Notes under the pieces: generated by a model
Seen by the model: only the letters and a program-made list of their open reading frames with translations
What the model was told of the DNA's origin: nothing
Databases searched by the model: none
Assembly: GCA_020638335.1 (NCBI GenBank)
Contig: JACKIT010000005.1
Span: 1 to 64,000 of the forward strand
Source: Rhodospirillales bacterium
GTDB taxonomy: Bacteria; Pseudomonadota; Alphaproteobacteria; Micavibrionales; Micavibrionaceae
Reading direction: 5' to 3'
Length of the DNA stretch: 64,000 bases
Translations under genes and position numbers: made by a program
Shown here: piece after piece, positions 21,701 to 27,199 of the stretch
How positions within the stretch are numbered: position 1 is the first letter of the stretch
Layout: every line of letters starts with the position of its first letter

Positions 21701-22426
21701 TACGACGCTACGGCCTGTAGCGCCACTATCGAAGGTGCGATCCGCTATGACTCCAGCGGCAATGCCCTGTCTTTCTGTGATGGCACAAACTGGACGACAT
21801 TATCTAGCGGTTCTACTGGCGGCTTATGGACCGCCGGAACCGGCGATGCCATTTACTACAACTCCGGCACACCTCTGGTCGGCATCGGCACTACCAACCC
21901 GACGCAGACGCTGGATGTGATCGGCAATATCCGCCATACCGGCGTGATAATCGATGCCTCCGACCGCCGCCTGAAAACCGATCTCAAACCGCTGGATCGT
22001 GAAACAATCCTCAACCGCTTGAGACAGGTCAAAACCTATTCCTTCCGCATGAAAGATGATCCAACCGGCCAGACCGAATTCGGCGTCGTCGCGCAGGAAC
22101 TCGAAGAGCTCTTCCCCGAGCTGGTATACACCGCCGATGACAAGATAGGCACCAAGTCCGTAAACTATGTAGGTCTAATCGCGCCATTGGTCGAGGCAAC
22201 CAAGGCATTGCAGGATGAAAATGCCGCACTCAAAACCGCCATGGCCGAAAAAGAAACCCGCATGGTCGCCATCGAAGCGCGCATGGCCGCATTCGAAACC
22301 GACATGAACGGCATGAAGGCCCACACCGGCTTCGGCATCAATAAGGCCTCCACCGGATTACTTATAATGCTGATCATGATGATGGGCGCAGGACTGGTTG
22401 TTTTGATACGCAGAAGGCAGGCATAA
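12713..22426 (+). CDS. Giant surface protein: pseudopilin-like N-terminus, YadA-type head repeats, S74 self-cleaving chaperone, C-terminal membrane helix
   Basis: From the first ATG the protein is 3237 aa. A basic leader is followed by a hydrophobic helix (33-53) after RGN, then DPWGNAYGY (135-143) and SAGPDG (177-182) with a GGDD stretch, the pattern of GspG-type pseudopilin heads. The body repeats tail-fibre segments (GIGTATPTTTLDVTG, DxTGDxGAxxYCDxDGNxCF) and blocks of a 14-residue YadA-head motif (AMGxxTTASGxxST) near residues 842-950, 1298-1425, 1770-1895, 2086-2170 and 2756-2905. An NTAIGYNAL-type block lies near 2343-2465. SDRRLKTD with Ser3083 and Lys3088 starts a Peptidase_S74 intramolecular chaperone, followed by a coiled coil and a hydrophobic helix (about 3213-3232) ending RRRQA. 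No YadA beta-barrel anchor is present. It is first in a tight operon. The start is uncertain (TTG at 12635 possible). Confidence 0.88.
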   Translation: MTRTRAQQTHINPTQNPKQQRPQTTKRLNERGNVFFTLFGAVAIVGVLGAGIMSTMRGPLSTMVEVNRREQAKAEARVAASLVLVNASDEAVEIICEGGTVGVDEDGYTEGPEPVGGGGPTGGGTLPAVGAPQNDPWGNAYGYCAWDHGLAAADYSGCGNYLAGNVDTNNIAIAVLSAGPDGVFNTTCVNDAGGYMLPNTSGGGDDIVVSMTYNQAIAGSGGLWNLKATDPNIAEITKNLEVTGGGKFTDVLDLTDAAAQLQLGEKSLTLPTQATLTTCNAANENLLRINTGTNPDLIEICNEDDASPGSFAWESVAAGANLWSQNGSDIYYGSGNVGIGLNNPNDALDVVGTAEITGATVLGNTLGVTGATTLSGTLAVTGTSALNNDVTITGGATGGGTDALSVRDSSASVIFTVQNDGTVGIGLSNPAEELDVSGDIQASGIYLLDGTQILSNGDDTSNILLGDVAAFSSSSNYMNLGDAIHADLTTANKRVGIGFADTYDVSAFNDTLEVNGTVDISDTLNVTNDTTVGGDLTVSGDDITMGTNTSGHIMVADGTNFNPVAMSGDVAIDGTGATTIQNDAVQEDDIDAGSFGAGTGATCLKTDGTSIFTEACSGGGGGDGLGGKGLPDVLANDDDAAGANAIGFGGVAIGSTTLSSGTATLELDVTGEVGATEYCDADGNNCFTTGEMNQDIAEVLGVGNNAGGATSLINLPGLAIGSSVFSTGAQTLEVDVTGDLGAINYCDEDGNDCFTAADIATLSGSALPGAPDRGVQFNSGGNFAAEANFTYTSAGDLIVGSSQIDDTGTGSEDSRMFFDVSNSAFRAGTATGNQWNYSSSGQYSVALGYDTTASGDSSMAIGLGTTASGDSSMAIGLGTTASGLVSTAMGDSTTASGADSTAMGLSTTASGSISTAMGGGTTASGTASTAMGAQTTASGNMSTAMGRSVIAGSGTAGDGTGDGSLAIGLIDDTTTVSTPPKVTGIQSMGIFMGDQDGGIVMSSSNTLGLFGGRMILDPNVPATQLSTSTGGEQDLEMDITGDLGAINYCDEDGNNCFTAADIATLSGSALPGAPDRGIQFNSGGNFTADSNFVYTSAGYMGIGTATPTTTLDVTGTAAISSTLAVTGATTLASTLQVDGNISDSDSDVTIADGLNVTGSADIDTNLNVDGNTTMPTGTLAVGSSTTSTGGEQDLELDVTGDVGATNYCDADGNNCFTAASVGTATAHGSDGNIQFNSADNLWSNANFVYTSAGDFIVGSYQLDDTGTGNEDRRLFFDKSKAAFRAGRVIGSEWNDANVGDESIALGTATTASGAQSVAIGANAAATQISSIAMGWNAQATHNNAMALGLNAAASGIASTAFGEGAAASGTNSMAIGHSTTASGQDSTAMGVSTTASGDYSTSMGLSTMASGVSSMTMGRSVIAGSGTAGDGTGDGSLAIGLVDDAVLLLTPPQVTGIQSMGIFMGDQDGGIVMSSSNTLGLFGGRMILDPNVPATQLSTSTGGEQDLEMDITGDLGAINYCDEDGNNCFTAADIAALSGSALPGAPDRGIQFNSGGNFAAEANFTYTSAGRLGIGTATPTTTLDVTGTAAISSTLAVTGATTLASTLQVDGNISDSDSDVTIADGLNVTGSADIDTNLNVDGNTTMPTGTLAVGSSTTSTGGEQDLELDVTGDVGATNYCDADGNNCFTAASVGTATAHGSDGNIQFNSADNLWSNANFVYTSAGDFIVGSYQLDDTGTGNEDRRLFFDKSKAAFRAGRVIGSEWNDANVGDESIALGTATTASGAQSVAIGANAAATQISSIAMGWNAQATHNNAMALGLNAAASGIASTAFGEGAAASGTNSMAIGHSTTASGQDSTAMGVSTTASGDYSTSMGLSTTASGVSSMTMGRSVTAGSGTAGDGTGDGSLAIGLVDDAVLLLTPPQVTGIQSMGIFMGDQDGGIVMSSSNTLGLFGGRMILDPSVPATQLSTSTGGEQDLEMDITGDLGAINYCDEDGNDCFTAADIAALSGSALPGAPDRGVQFNSGGNFTAEANFTYTSAGDFIVGSYQTGDTGTGLEDNRMFFDVSKGAFRAGTVTGSEWDGGLVGNYSTALGYRTTASNDYSTALGYVTTASGPWSIAMGHTSTASGSQSIAMGREAVASGAVSVALGYRANVSGNYSTAMGQEVKATSGNTMAIGLSDQSNVDGDRPQVSGEGSLGIFMDQTDSYNLSATDTFAIIGGEMMLDDDGTSAATKGCFRFNDTAGKMQYSHDCVTYTSLGDSTSLTAPGNDREIVFNSNGQLHAESGFEFVSQGKFNIGTLGTGNVFIEGGNTTTVGQYNVALGSQALDSLSAVCPGAYDCRYNTAIGYNALTGNTTGYSNTALGRQALQGNTTGSNNTALGTSAMRDSTGGWNTAIGSDALMHNGAGDNNVAIGNQAGYGVNGVTATSRNVFVGRGAGSGITTGSDNIFMGYLAGDSITTGSDNILIGYDVDLPSATTNEYMSIGDIFFGDIGTTSTDPKVGAYKYCDENLANCFTASSVGTATAHGTDGYVQFNSGGILYSSAGLYWDNANTRLGIGTATPTTTLDVTGTAAISSTLAVTGATTLASTLQVDGNISDSDSDVTIADGLNVTGSADIDTNLNVDGNTTMPTGTLAVGSSTASTGGEQDLELDVTGDVGATNYCDADGNNCFTAASVGSATAAAPDRGIQFNSGGNFTAEANFTYTSAGDFIVGSYQLDDTGTANETNRMFFDVSKAAFRAGAVWGTEWDAANVGDYSIALGANSKASGSQSLAFGTSSTSSAINSVAIGQAATATQTSSIAIGYGATASQIYSVAIGRSATASHNHSTAMGQNTTASGENSTAIGHSAVSSGQDSVAIGTSTTASGNYSTAMGGSTTASGWSSTAMGLSTIASGHSSTAMGKNVTAGSGTAADGAGDGSFAFGLVDDAVTITTPSKVTGIQSMGIFMGDQDGLVVSTDNQMSLLGGKMVIDPSVPATNLVADVALDVTGAVKVDYDATACSATIEGAIRYDSSGNALSFCDGTNWTTLSSGSTGGLWTAGTGDAIYYNSGTPLVGIGTTNPTQTLDVIGNIRHTGVIIDASDRRLKTDLKPLDRETILNRLRQVKTYSFRMKDDPTGQTEFGVVAQELEELFPELVYTADDKIGTKSVNYVGLIAPLVEATKALQDENAALKTAMAEKETRMVAIEARMAAFETDMNGMKAHTGFGINKASTGLLIMLIMMMGAGLVVLIRRRQA
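15256..15560 (+). repeat. Block of 42-bp tandem repeats encoding YadA-type head motif
   Basis: About seven 42-bp units encode 14-residue variants of the pattern AMGxxTTASGxxST. This is the collagen-like, left-handed beta-roll repeat seen in YadA-family adhesin heads. Units differ by a few bases each, with the core ACAACGGCCAGCGG most constant. Similar blocks recur inside this gene at about 16605-16990, 18021-18400, 18970-19230 and 20980-21430, and singly in the next gene. The pattern is protein-level and in phase, so it is not a CRISPR array. Confidence 0.85.
15547..16962 (+). repeat. Tandem duplication of 1416 bp, copy A
   Basis: This segment starts at the RSVIAGSGTAGDG coding stretch and matches the following 1416 bases almost exactly. 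For example CCAACAACCACGCTCGATG occurs at 16031 and again at 17447. The period is 472 codons, so the frame is kept. The first part (about 15620-16020) differs more from copy B than the rest does. Confidence 0.9.
16963..18378 (+). repeat. Tandem duplication of 1416 bp, copy B
   Basis: This is the second copy of the 472-codon unit. From about 16030-16810 (copy A) versus 17446-18226 (copy B) I find only a handful of base differences by eye, which points to recent duplication or ongoing gene conversion. Differences cluster in the head-repeat part near the end. Confidence 0.9.
18379..18835 (+). repeat. Tandem duplication, partial third copy C
   Basis: The same unit starts again (RSVTAGSGTAGDG through DRGVQFNSGGNF and TYTSAG). 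It then diverges after about 457 bases into a different head block beginning DFIVGSYQTGD. It marks the 3' junction of the amplification. Confidence 0.85.
20388..20748 (+). repeat. Dispersed copy of the duplicated unit's stalk segment
   Basis: About 360 bases near-identical to 16017-16377 and 17433-17793. They encode GIGTATPTTTLDVTG through NNCFTAASVG. This copy is separated from the tandem pair by about 2 kb of different sequence, so segments have moved or been converted within the gene. Confidence 0.88.
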
Positions 22427-22429
22427 ACA

Positions 22430-25240
22430 ATGAGAAAAATAGATCGTAAAATGATGCAAAAATTTTCAGGACGCAAATCAGCTATCGCACTTTGTGCGGG
22501 CGCATTTTTATTATTCGCCAGCCCGGTCGCCTACGCCGATTGTACGTCTCCCGCATCATCCGAAGGCGGCCTAGATTATAATTTCGTTACCGATAAATAC
22601 AATCTGTGTGACGGAGCAAACTGGATCGAGCTACTGACAGCCGGTGGATCATCCACCATCTGGGAGAACGTCTCCGATGTGGTGCGCCTGTCCAGCACCG
22701 GAGCTTACACAAACGCAGACTTTGTCTTCGGCTCCCCTTCTCTAGATGATGATACTGATGCCTCGCATGATTCCCGCATATTCTTCGATAAATCAAAAGG
22801 TGCGTTCCGGTCAGGCATCGTAACGGGAACAGAATGGGACGCTGCCAGTGTTGGAGATTATAGTACTGCGATGGGTGGAAGCACAACCGCCAGCGGACTT
22901 TACAGCACATCAATGGGCCGCTCTGTTACAGCCGGTAGCGGCACCGCCGCCGATGGTGCGGGTGATGGCTCTTTTGCTTTAGGTTTGATTGATGATGCCG
23001 TTACCATTACCACCAACCCAAAAGTCACCGGCATTCAGTCCTTCGGTATTTTTATGGACGATCAGGACGGCGTCGTCTTCGCCTCTTCCAACACGTTGGG
23101 CCTCTTCGGCGGGCGGATGATCATAGACCCGAACGTTCCGGCAACCAATCTGGTGGCCGATGTGGCGCTGGATATCACCGGGGCGGTGAAGGTAGATTAC
23201 GACGCTACGGCCTGTTCCGCCACCATTCAGGGCGCGATCCGCTATGACTCTTCCGGTACCGCCCTCAACTACTGCGATGGCACCACGTGGCAGACACTGG
23301 CCACATCGGGCGGAGGCGGGGCCAGTGAAATCACAGACCTCAGCGATGCCTTCACAGATTACACCACAGACCATAATCTGATTATGGGCCGGGCCAGCGC
23401 GGCGGCGCTGACTTCCGGTGCGCAATATAATACTTTTGTTGGTGAAAATGCGGGCGCGGCCAGCGGCACATCAACCTCGGCAACCGATAATAACACGGCA
23501 TTGGGCTACAACGCGCTTGGCGCCTTGACCATAGGAAAAAATAACGCCGCTATTGGTGTGAATGCACTAAATTCACTGACAAGCGGGGAACAAAATATCG
23601 CGATCGGGACGAATGCTCTCATCACTTTAGCAACTAATAGCTATAATATTGGGATTGGAACCAATGCGCTCTATAACAACATCGGCCACAGCAACACTGC
23701 CATCGGTATTGACGCCATGAACGCCAATTCGAACGGAAACTCCAATGTGGCTGTCGGGAGAGATGCCTTGAAAAACAACGTGTCAGGCAGTAACAGTGTT
23801 GCCTTGGGCCGTTATGCCTTGTTTGCCGCAACAGGCGGCAACAACACCGCAGTCGGCTATGGGGCTGGTTATAATGCCGGCACCAACCAGACAACGACCG
23901 GCACTGACAATATCTTGATCGGAGTGAATGTCACAGCCAACACCGGCGGCGCCATCAGTAATTACCTCAATATCGGCGATGTTATCACCGGCGATATGAG
24001 CACAACCCAGATCGGGATCGGGGTTACCGCCCCCGCCACGACACTCGACGTTGCGGGAGCGGTGAAGGTGGATTACGACGCCACCGCTTGCGCCGTCGGT
24101 ATTCAAGGCGCAATCCGCTATGACTCCAGCGGCAATGCCCTCAACTACTGCGACGGCACCACGTGGCAGACGATTGCCAATGGCGGCTCGACCGGCCTGT
24201 GGACGGAAGAAGCAAACCGCATTTACTATCAATCCGTGAGTTTTTATAAACCTGGCGCCACACCAAGTTATAGCAATGGCGATACGGCATTTTTCTGGCA
24301 CCCGGACAAAGCCGCTTTTCGCGCGGGACATGCCTGGTGGGGCTGGTTTAATGACGCCAATATCGGGACAGACAGTGTCGGATTCGGGTACTCAAAAGTC
24401 GCCGGAGCTTACAGTTTTGCTGCAGGAGGAACAGGTGCTTTTCCTTCTGATGCCAGCGGCGCAAGCAGCTTTGCCTTTGGCCAAAATGCTATCGCATCAG
24501 GCGCCTATGGCAGTTTTGCATCAGGTTACTACGTTACCGCAAGTGGCTCTTACAGTTTTGCCAGAGGACGAAAAGCGATCGCTTTGGGAGATTACTCCGT
24601 TGCGTTTGGGCTTGGAAATCCGGGAGGAGCCTATCCTCAAGTTTCCGGCGCGTCTTCTTTCGGGATCTTTATGGGCGACCAGAGCGGCACAAATATCACA
24701 CAAGCCAATGCCATGGTGCTGCTTGGCGGGAAATTCGGCATCGGGGATACGACGCCTGATACGGAGCTGGACGTCGTCGGCGATATCGAATATACCGGCA
24801 CGCTAACGGACGTATCCGACCGCCGCCTGAAAACCGATATCACACTGTTGGATCGCGCCGCGATGGTCGAGCGCCTGATGCAGGTGGACACCTATTCTTT
24901 CCGCATGAAGGGCGATGAGAAAGGCCAGATTGAATACGGCGTCATGGCGCAGGAACTCGAAAACTTCTTCCCAGAGCTGGTGCGCACAGCCAATGATGAA
25001 ATGGGTACCAAGTCTGTAAACTATATTGGCCTGATCGCACCGATGATCGAGGCAACCAAAGACCTGAAGGCTGAAAACAACCTCTTGCGCGCCGAGCTAG
25101 ATGACGTCCGCCGTGATGTCGCAGGCCTCAAAGCCCACACCGGCTATGGCACCAGCAAAGCAGAAATGGGCCTGCTCATGCTGCTTGGTATCATGCTCGG
25201 CGGTCTGGGCGCTCTAATCATCACACGCCGCAAAACATAA
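22430..25240 (+). CDS. Secreted surface protein with head repeats, S74 self-cleaving chaperone and C-terminal membrane helix
   Basis: The 936-aa protein has a cleavable signal peptide (hydrophobic residues about 17-31, cleavage after AYA) instead of the pseudopilin-like start of its upstream neighbour. Three copies of the Cys/Trp module occur (22542-22632, 23190-23300, 24055-24180). Between them are a YadA-type block (STAMGGSTTASG) and a longer NTAxGxxAL block (about 23490-23880). SDRRLKTD begins an S74 chaperone with Ser796 and Lys801. Then come a coiled coil and a C-terminal hydrophobic helix with a basic end (ITRRKT). It starts 3 bases after the giant gene's stop, so the two are one transcript. 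The C-terminal 140 residues closely match those of the giant protein. Confidence 0.88.
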   Translation: MRKIDRKMMQKFSGRKSAIALCAGAFLLFASPVAYADCTSPASSEGGLDYNFVTDKYNLCDGANWIELLTAGGSSTIWENVSDVVRLSSTGAYTNADFVFGSPSLDDDTDASHDSRIFFDKSKGAFRSGIVTGTEWDAASVGDYSTAMGGSTTASGLYSTSMGRSVTAGSGTAADGAGDGSFALGLIDDAVTITTNPKVTGIQSFGIFMDDQDGVVFASSNTLGLFGGRMIIDPNVPATNLVADVALDITGAVKVDYDATACSATIQGAIRYDSSGTALNYCDGTTWQTLATSGGGGASEITDLSDAFTDYTTDHNLIMGRASAAALTSGAQYNTFVGENAGAASGTSTSATDNNTALGYNALGALTIGKNNAAIGVNALNSLTSGEQNIAIGTNALITLATNSYNIGIGTNALYNNIGHSNTAIGIDAMNANSNGNSNVAVGRDALKNNVSGSNSVALGRYALFAATGGNNTAVGYGAGYNAGTNQTTTGTDNILIGVNVTANTGGAISNYLNIGDVITGDMSTTQIGIGVTAPATTLDVAGAVKVDYDATACAVGIQGAIRYDSSGNALNYCDGTTWQTIANGGSTGLWTEEANRIYYQSVSFYKPGATPSYSNGDTAFFWHPDKAAFRAGHAWWGWFNDANIGTDSVGFGYSKVAGAYSFAAGGTGAFPSDASGASSFAFGQNAIASGAYGSFASGYYVTASGSYSFARGRKAIALGDYSVAFGLGNPGGAYPQVSGASSFGIFMGDQSGTNITQANAMVLLGGKFGIGDTTPDTELDVVGDIEYTGTLTDVSDRRLKTDITLLDRAAMVERLMQVDTYSFRMKGDEKGQIEYGVMAQELENFFPELVRTANDEMGTKSVNYIGLIAPMIEATKDLKAENNLLRAELDDVRRDVAGLKAHTGYGTSKAEMGLLMLLGIMLGGLGALIITRRKT

Positions 25241-25256
25241 GGAACAAAAAAGGCAG

Positions 25257-25508
25257 ATGTCAGGTATAAAAGTACTAAGATCAATAAATATACGGCATAT
25301 CCTGCTTGCAGGGTTTATTTTGCCCCTTGCGCTCGCCCCCACGCTTTATGCTCAGGAAACCTCTGCTGATTTTAGCGGCGGCTCCATAAAAATAGGGTAT
25401 GATAACCAGACCTGTAACGCCTCTCTGGAAGGCGCCATCCGGTACGATAGCAGCTCCAACGCTCTTGAATACTGCACAGGCTCAGCCTGGCAAGCTATGG
25501 GAGGATAA
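25257..25508 (+). CDS. Small secreted protein made of one Cys/Trp module
   Basis: The 83-aa protein has a signal peptide (hydrophobic residues about 15-30, cleavage after YAQ). A single mature domain has GGSIKIGYDNQTC, EGAIRYDSSSNALEYC and AWQAMGG. The same pattern, two cysteines about 27 residues apart then a Trp, occurs in the two large upstream proteins and in the next gene. It lies 16 bases after the 936-aa gene and 6 bases before the next, so it is in the operon. Function is unknown; the module may be a small disulfide-stabilised binding or trimer-capping domain. Confidence 0.72.
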   Translation: MSGIKVLRSINIRHILLAGFILPLALAPTLYAQETSADFSGGSIKIGYDNQTCNASLEGAIRYDSSSNALEYCTGSAWQAMGG

Positions 25509-25514
25509 CAAAGA

Positions 25515-26555
25515 ATGTCGAAACGCATAATCGCCGCATTTTTAATGCTTATACTGACGGCGCCTGTATCAAAAGCACAAGAAGTATCGGGAAGCTTTGA
25601 TGGCGGCTCTGTCAAAGTCGGTTATGATAGCCGTACATGTTCCGGCGCGTTGGAAGGCTCCGTCCGCTATAATAGCAGCACCCAGAAAGTTGAGTTTTGT
25701 GATGGAAGTAGTTGGGCCGATCCGGCAGGAAGTTCCTGTCTGGTGTATGGAATTACCTTCACAGATAAAGGCGCTACTGGTTATTCACAGGTGGTTACAT
25801 CCGATATTCAACAAATGACAACGGAAACCTGTTCGGCGGCAATTTCCATTAGCGGCGGCGGTTCGCCGGAATATCGGGTTTGTTCCGAAGCCACCTGTAC
25901 GACCGGGAGCCCACCCTGGACAAGTGCTGCCGGGACGATCAATAATGGAGAATACTTACAGATTCGACTGACCTCTTCTGCCTCTGCGAATACGACCCTG
26001 ACGGCAACACCGCAAATTGAATCGCTGGTCACCAATTGGGGAGTAACAACGATACCGAACTATAGGATTGTTTTTATTACCTCTGCGACATATACAGGGG
26101 ATGAAGTTGGCGGGGTTACCGCGGCGAATCAAAAATGTCAGAATTTGGCCGATGCCGCCGGGCTTAGTGGCATTTATCTCGCCTGGATTGCAGATACTAC
26201 CGTGGGAAGTGATCCCGATACGCGTTTTACACAATCAACCGTGGAATACCAGCTTGTAACCGGAACAGTAGTTGCCAACAACTGGACCGATTTAACCGAT
26301 GGCTCCATTGATAATCTCATTGATCGGGATGAAAATGGAACCCAGGTAACCAACCGGCAAACATGGACCAATGTCAGCTCGGACGGAACCCGTTACGGGA
26401 GCAGTGCTGGGAATAGTTGTAGTGATTGGACATCTTCAGGACCGACGACCGGGCGCTATGGGACAAATCTAAGCACAACAGGAACATGGACGGATGGTGC
26501 GAACAATACCTGTGTAAGCAGTTATAGTCTCTATTGCTTTCAGCAGGATCCCTAA
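25515..26555 (+). CDS. Secreted protein with Cys/Trp module and DUF1554 (lectin-like) domain
   Basis: The 346-aa protein has a signal peptide (cleavage after SKA near residue 21). A Cys/Trp module follows (EGSVRYNSSTQKVEFC, then SSW), then a beta-rich middle region. The C-terminal domain from RIVFITSATYTGD through NQKCQNLADAAGL to the end LYCFQQDP resembles DUF1554, a C-type-lectin-like domain known mostly from Leptospira surface proteins. It is the last intact gene of the operon. A frameshifted remnant of a second DUF1554 copy follows directly. Exported; probable cell-surface binding role by inference. Confidence 0.78.
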   Translation: MSKRIIAAFLMLILTAPVSKAQEVSGSFDGGSVKVGYDSRTCSGALEGSVRYNSSTQKVEFCDGSSWADPAGSSCLVYGITFTDKGATGYSQVVTSDIQQMTTETCSAAISISGGGSPEYRVCSEATCTTGSPPWTSAAGTINNGEYLQIRLTSSASANTTLTATPQIESLVTNWGVTTIPNYRIVFITSATYTGDEVGGVTAANQKCQNLADAAGLSGIYLAWIADTTVGSDPDTRFTQSTVEYQLVTGTVVANNWTDLTDGSIDNLIDRDENGTQVTNRQTWTNVSSDGTRYGSSAGNSCSDWTSSGPTTGRYGTNLSTTGTWTDGANNTCVSSYSLYCFQQDP

Positions 26556-26559
26556 AAGA

Positions 26560-26712
26560 TATTTATGTCTTCAGTTACCTATGCCGGAACAGCAAATGCC
26601 AGGCCTTGGCAGATGCTGAAGGTCTGGGCAGCACATACAAAGCCTGGATTAGTGATGCGACCTCTTGCTCAACGGCTTTGCACCTTTACTGTTGTGAACA
26701 ACACCCCGTCTT
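26560..26712 (+). pseudogene. Remnant of a second DUF1554 domain, frameshifted and internally deleted
   Basis: One frame reads IFMSSVTYAG, matching VFITSATYTG of the upstream gene. Around 26590 the homology shifts frame and continues NSKCQALADAEGLGSTYKAW, matching QKCQNLADAAGLSGIYLAW. It then jumps to TALHLYCCEQHP, matching the domain's end SLYCFQQDP. So it has lost its start, suffered a frameshift and lost the middle of the domain. It lies immediately after the intact gene, consistent with a decayed tandem duplicate. Confidence 0.75.
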
Positions 26713-26752
26713 TTCAGCATATTTCACCATCCAAAACAAAGAGATGTAAAAC

Positions 26753-26827
26753 ATGAACCGCGCTGCGCTCCGGGCCTTATTCGCCACCGCCGCATTATCA
26801 ATACCCCGTCATCTGTCTAACTTGTGA
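26753..26827 (+). pseudogene. Truncated signal-peptide remnant paralogous to the gene at 39435
   Basis: The 24-codon frame starts MNRAALRALFATAALSIP and stops at TGA. The start of the Cys-rich secreted protein at 39435 reads MNRTALRALLATITLITLSI. Bases are nearly identical over ATGAACCGC and TGCGCTCCGGGCCTTA, and the GAGAT leader just upstream is also shared. Only the 5' end of that gene family survives here, so it is a broken copy produced by duplication and deletion. Confidence 0.7.
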
Positions 26828-26947
26828 TGACGGCATACATAATCGTCATTTTCTATCTTAATTTATGAGTCATGAGCCTAACGAATAGCTTTACAGCTTA
26901 TCTCCCGCCTCTTTAGAAAAAAAATCCCTATCCTCTAAAAGAAATAC

Positions 26948-26976
26948 TTGCCTTAAGGGGCGATAAGACATTATAA
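26948..26976 (+). promoter_or_regulatory. Candidate sigma-70 promoter for tRNA-Glu
   Basis: TTGCCT at 26948-26953 and TTATAA at 26971-26976 are separated by 17 bases. The mature tRNA begins 30 bases downstream. The surrounding gap (26828-27005) holds no gene. Spacing is ideal, although the -35 differs from TTGACA. Assigned from sequence alone. Confidence 0.45.
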
Positions 26977-27005
26977 AGCTCTGTCTTTTAAGGCACATCT
27001 CTTGC

Positions 27006-27081
27006 GTCCCGTTCGTCTAGAGGCCTAGGACACCGCCCTTTCACGGCGGCAACACGGGTTCGAATCCCGTACGGGACGCCA
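27006..27081 (+). tRNA. tRNA-Glu (TTC anticodon)
   Basis: The cloverleaf is complete: acceptor GTCCCGT pairs with ACGGGAC. The anticodon stem CCGCC/GGCGG encloses loop CTTTCAC with anticodon TTC, and the T-arm ACGGGTTCGAATCCCGT is canonical. The CCA end is encoded (27079-27081). A hairpin terminator follows. tRNA-Glu genes are common integration sites, and accessory-looking sequence lies downstream. Confidence 0.97.
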
Positions 27082-27103
27082 ATTAAATCAATAAATTAAA
27101 CAG

Positions 27104-27123
27104 CGCCCATCAGGGCGTTTTTT
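27104..27123 (+). terminator. Rho-independent terminator after tRNA-Glu
   Basis: A 5-bp GC-only stem (CGCCC/GGGCG, loop ATCA) is followed directly by a run of six T. It lies 22 bases after the tRNA. Confidence 0.8.
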
Positions 27124-27126
27124 AGT

Positions 27127-27146
27127 TTTCGGTAAAATTTCGGTAA
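27127..27146. repeat. Two 9-bp direct repeats one helical turn apart
   Basis: TTTCGGTAA occurs at 27127-27135 and 27138-27146, an 11-base step. It lies just past the tRNA-Glu terminator. Such helically phased direct repeats resemble arm-type binding sites of tyrosine integrases, but no integrase gene is present. Confidence 0.5.
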
Positions 27147-27199
27147 TAAGCGGGTGCGAACAACCGCATAACTTTAACTGTTTTGTACAACAGGGCATG

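Noticed and set aside
12713..22426. Classic trimeric autotransporter adhesin (YadA type)
   Set aside because: The head repeats fit, but the C-terminal four-strand YadA beta-barrel anchor is missing; the protein ends in an S74 domain and a single hydrophobic helix.
12713..25240. Prophage tail-fibre region
   Set aside because: S74 domains and tail-fibre repeats suggest phage, but no capsid, terminase, portal, integrase or tail gene is present, and both proteins carry membrane anchors or signal peptides.
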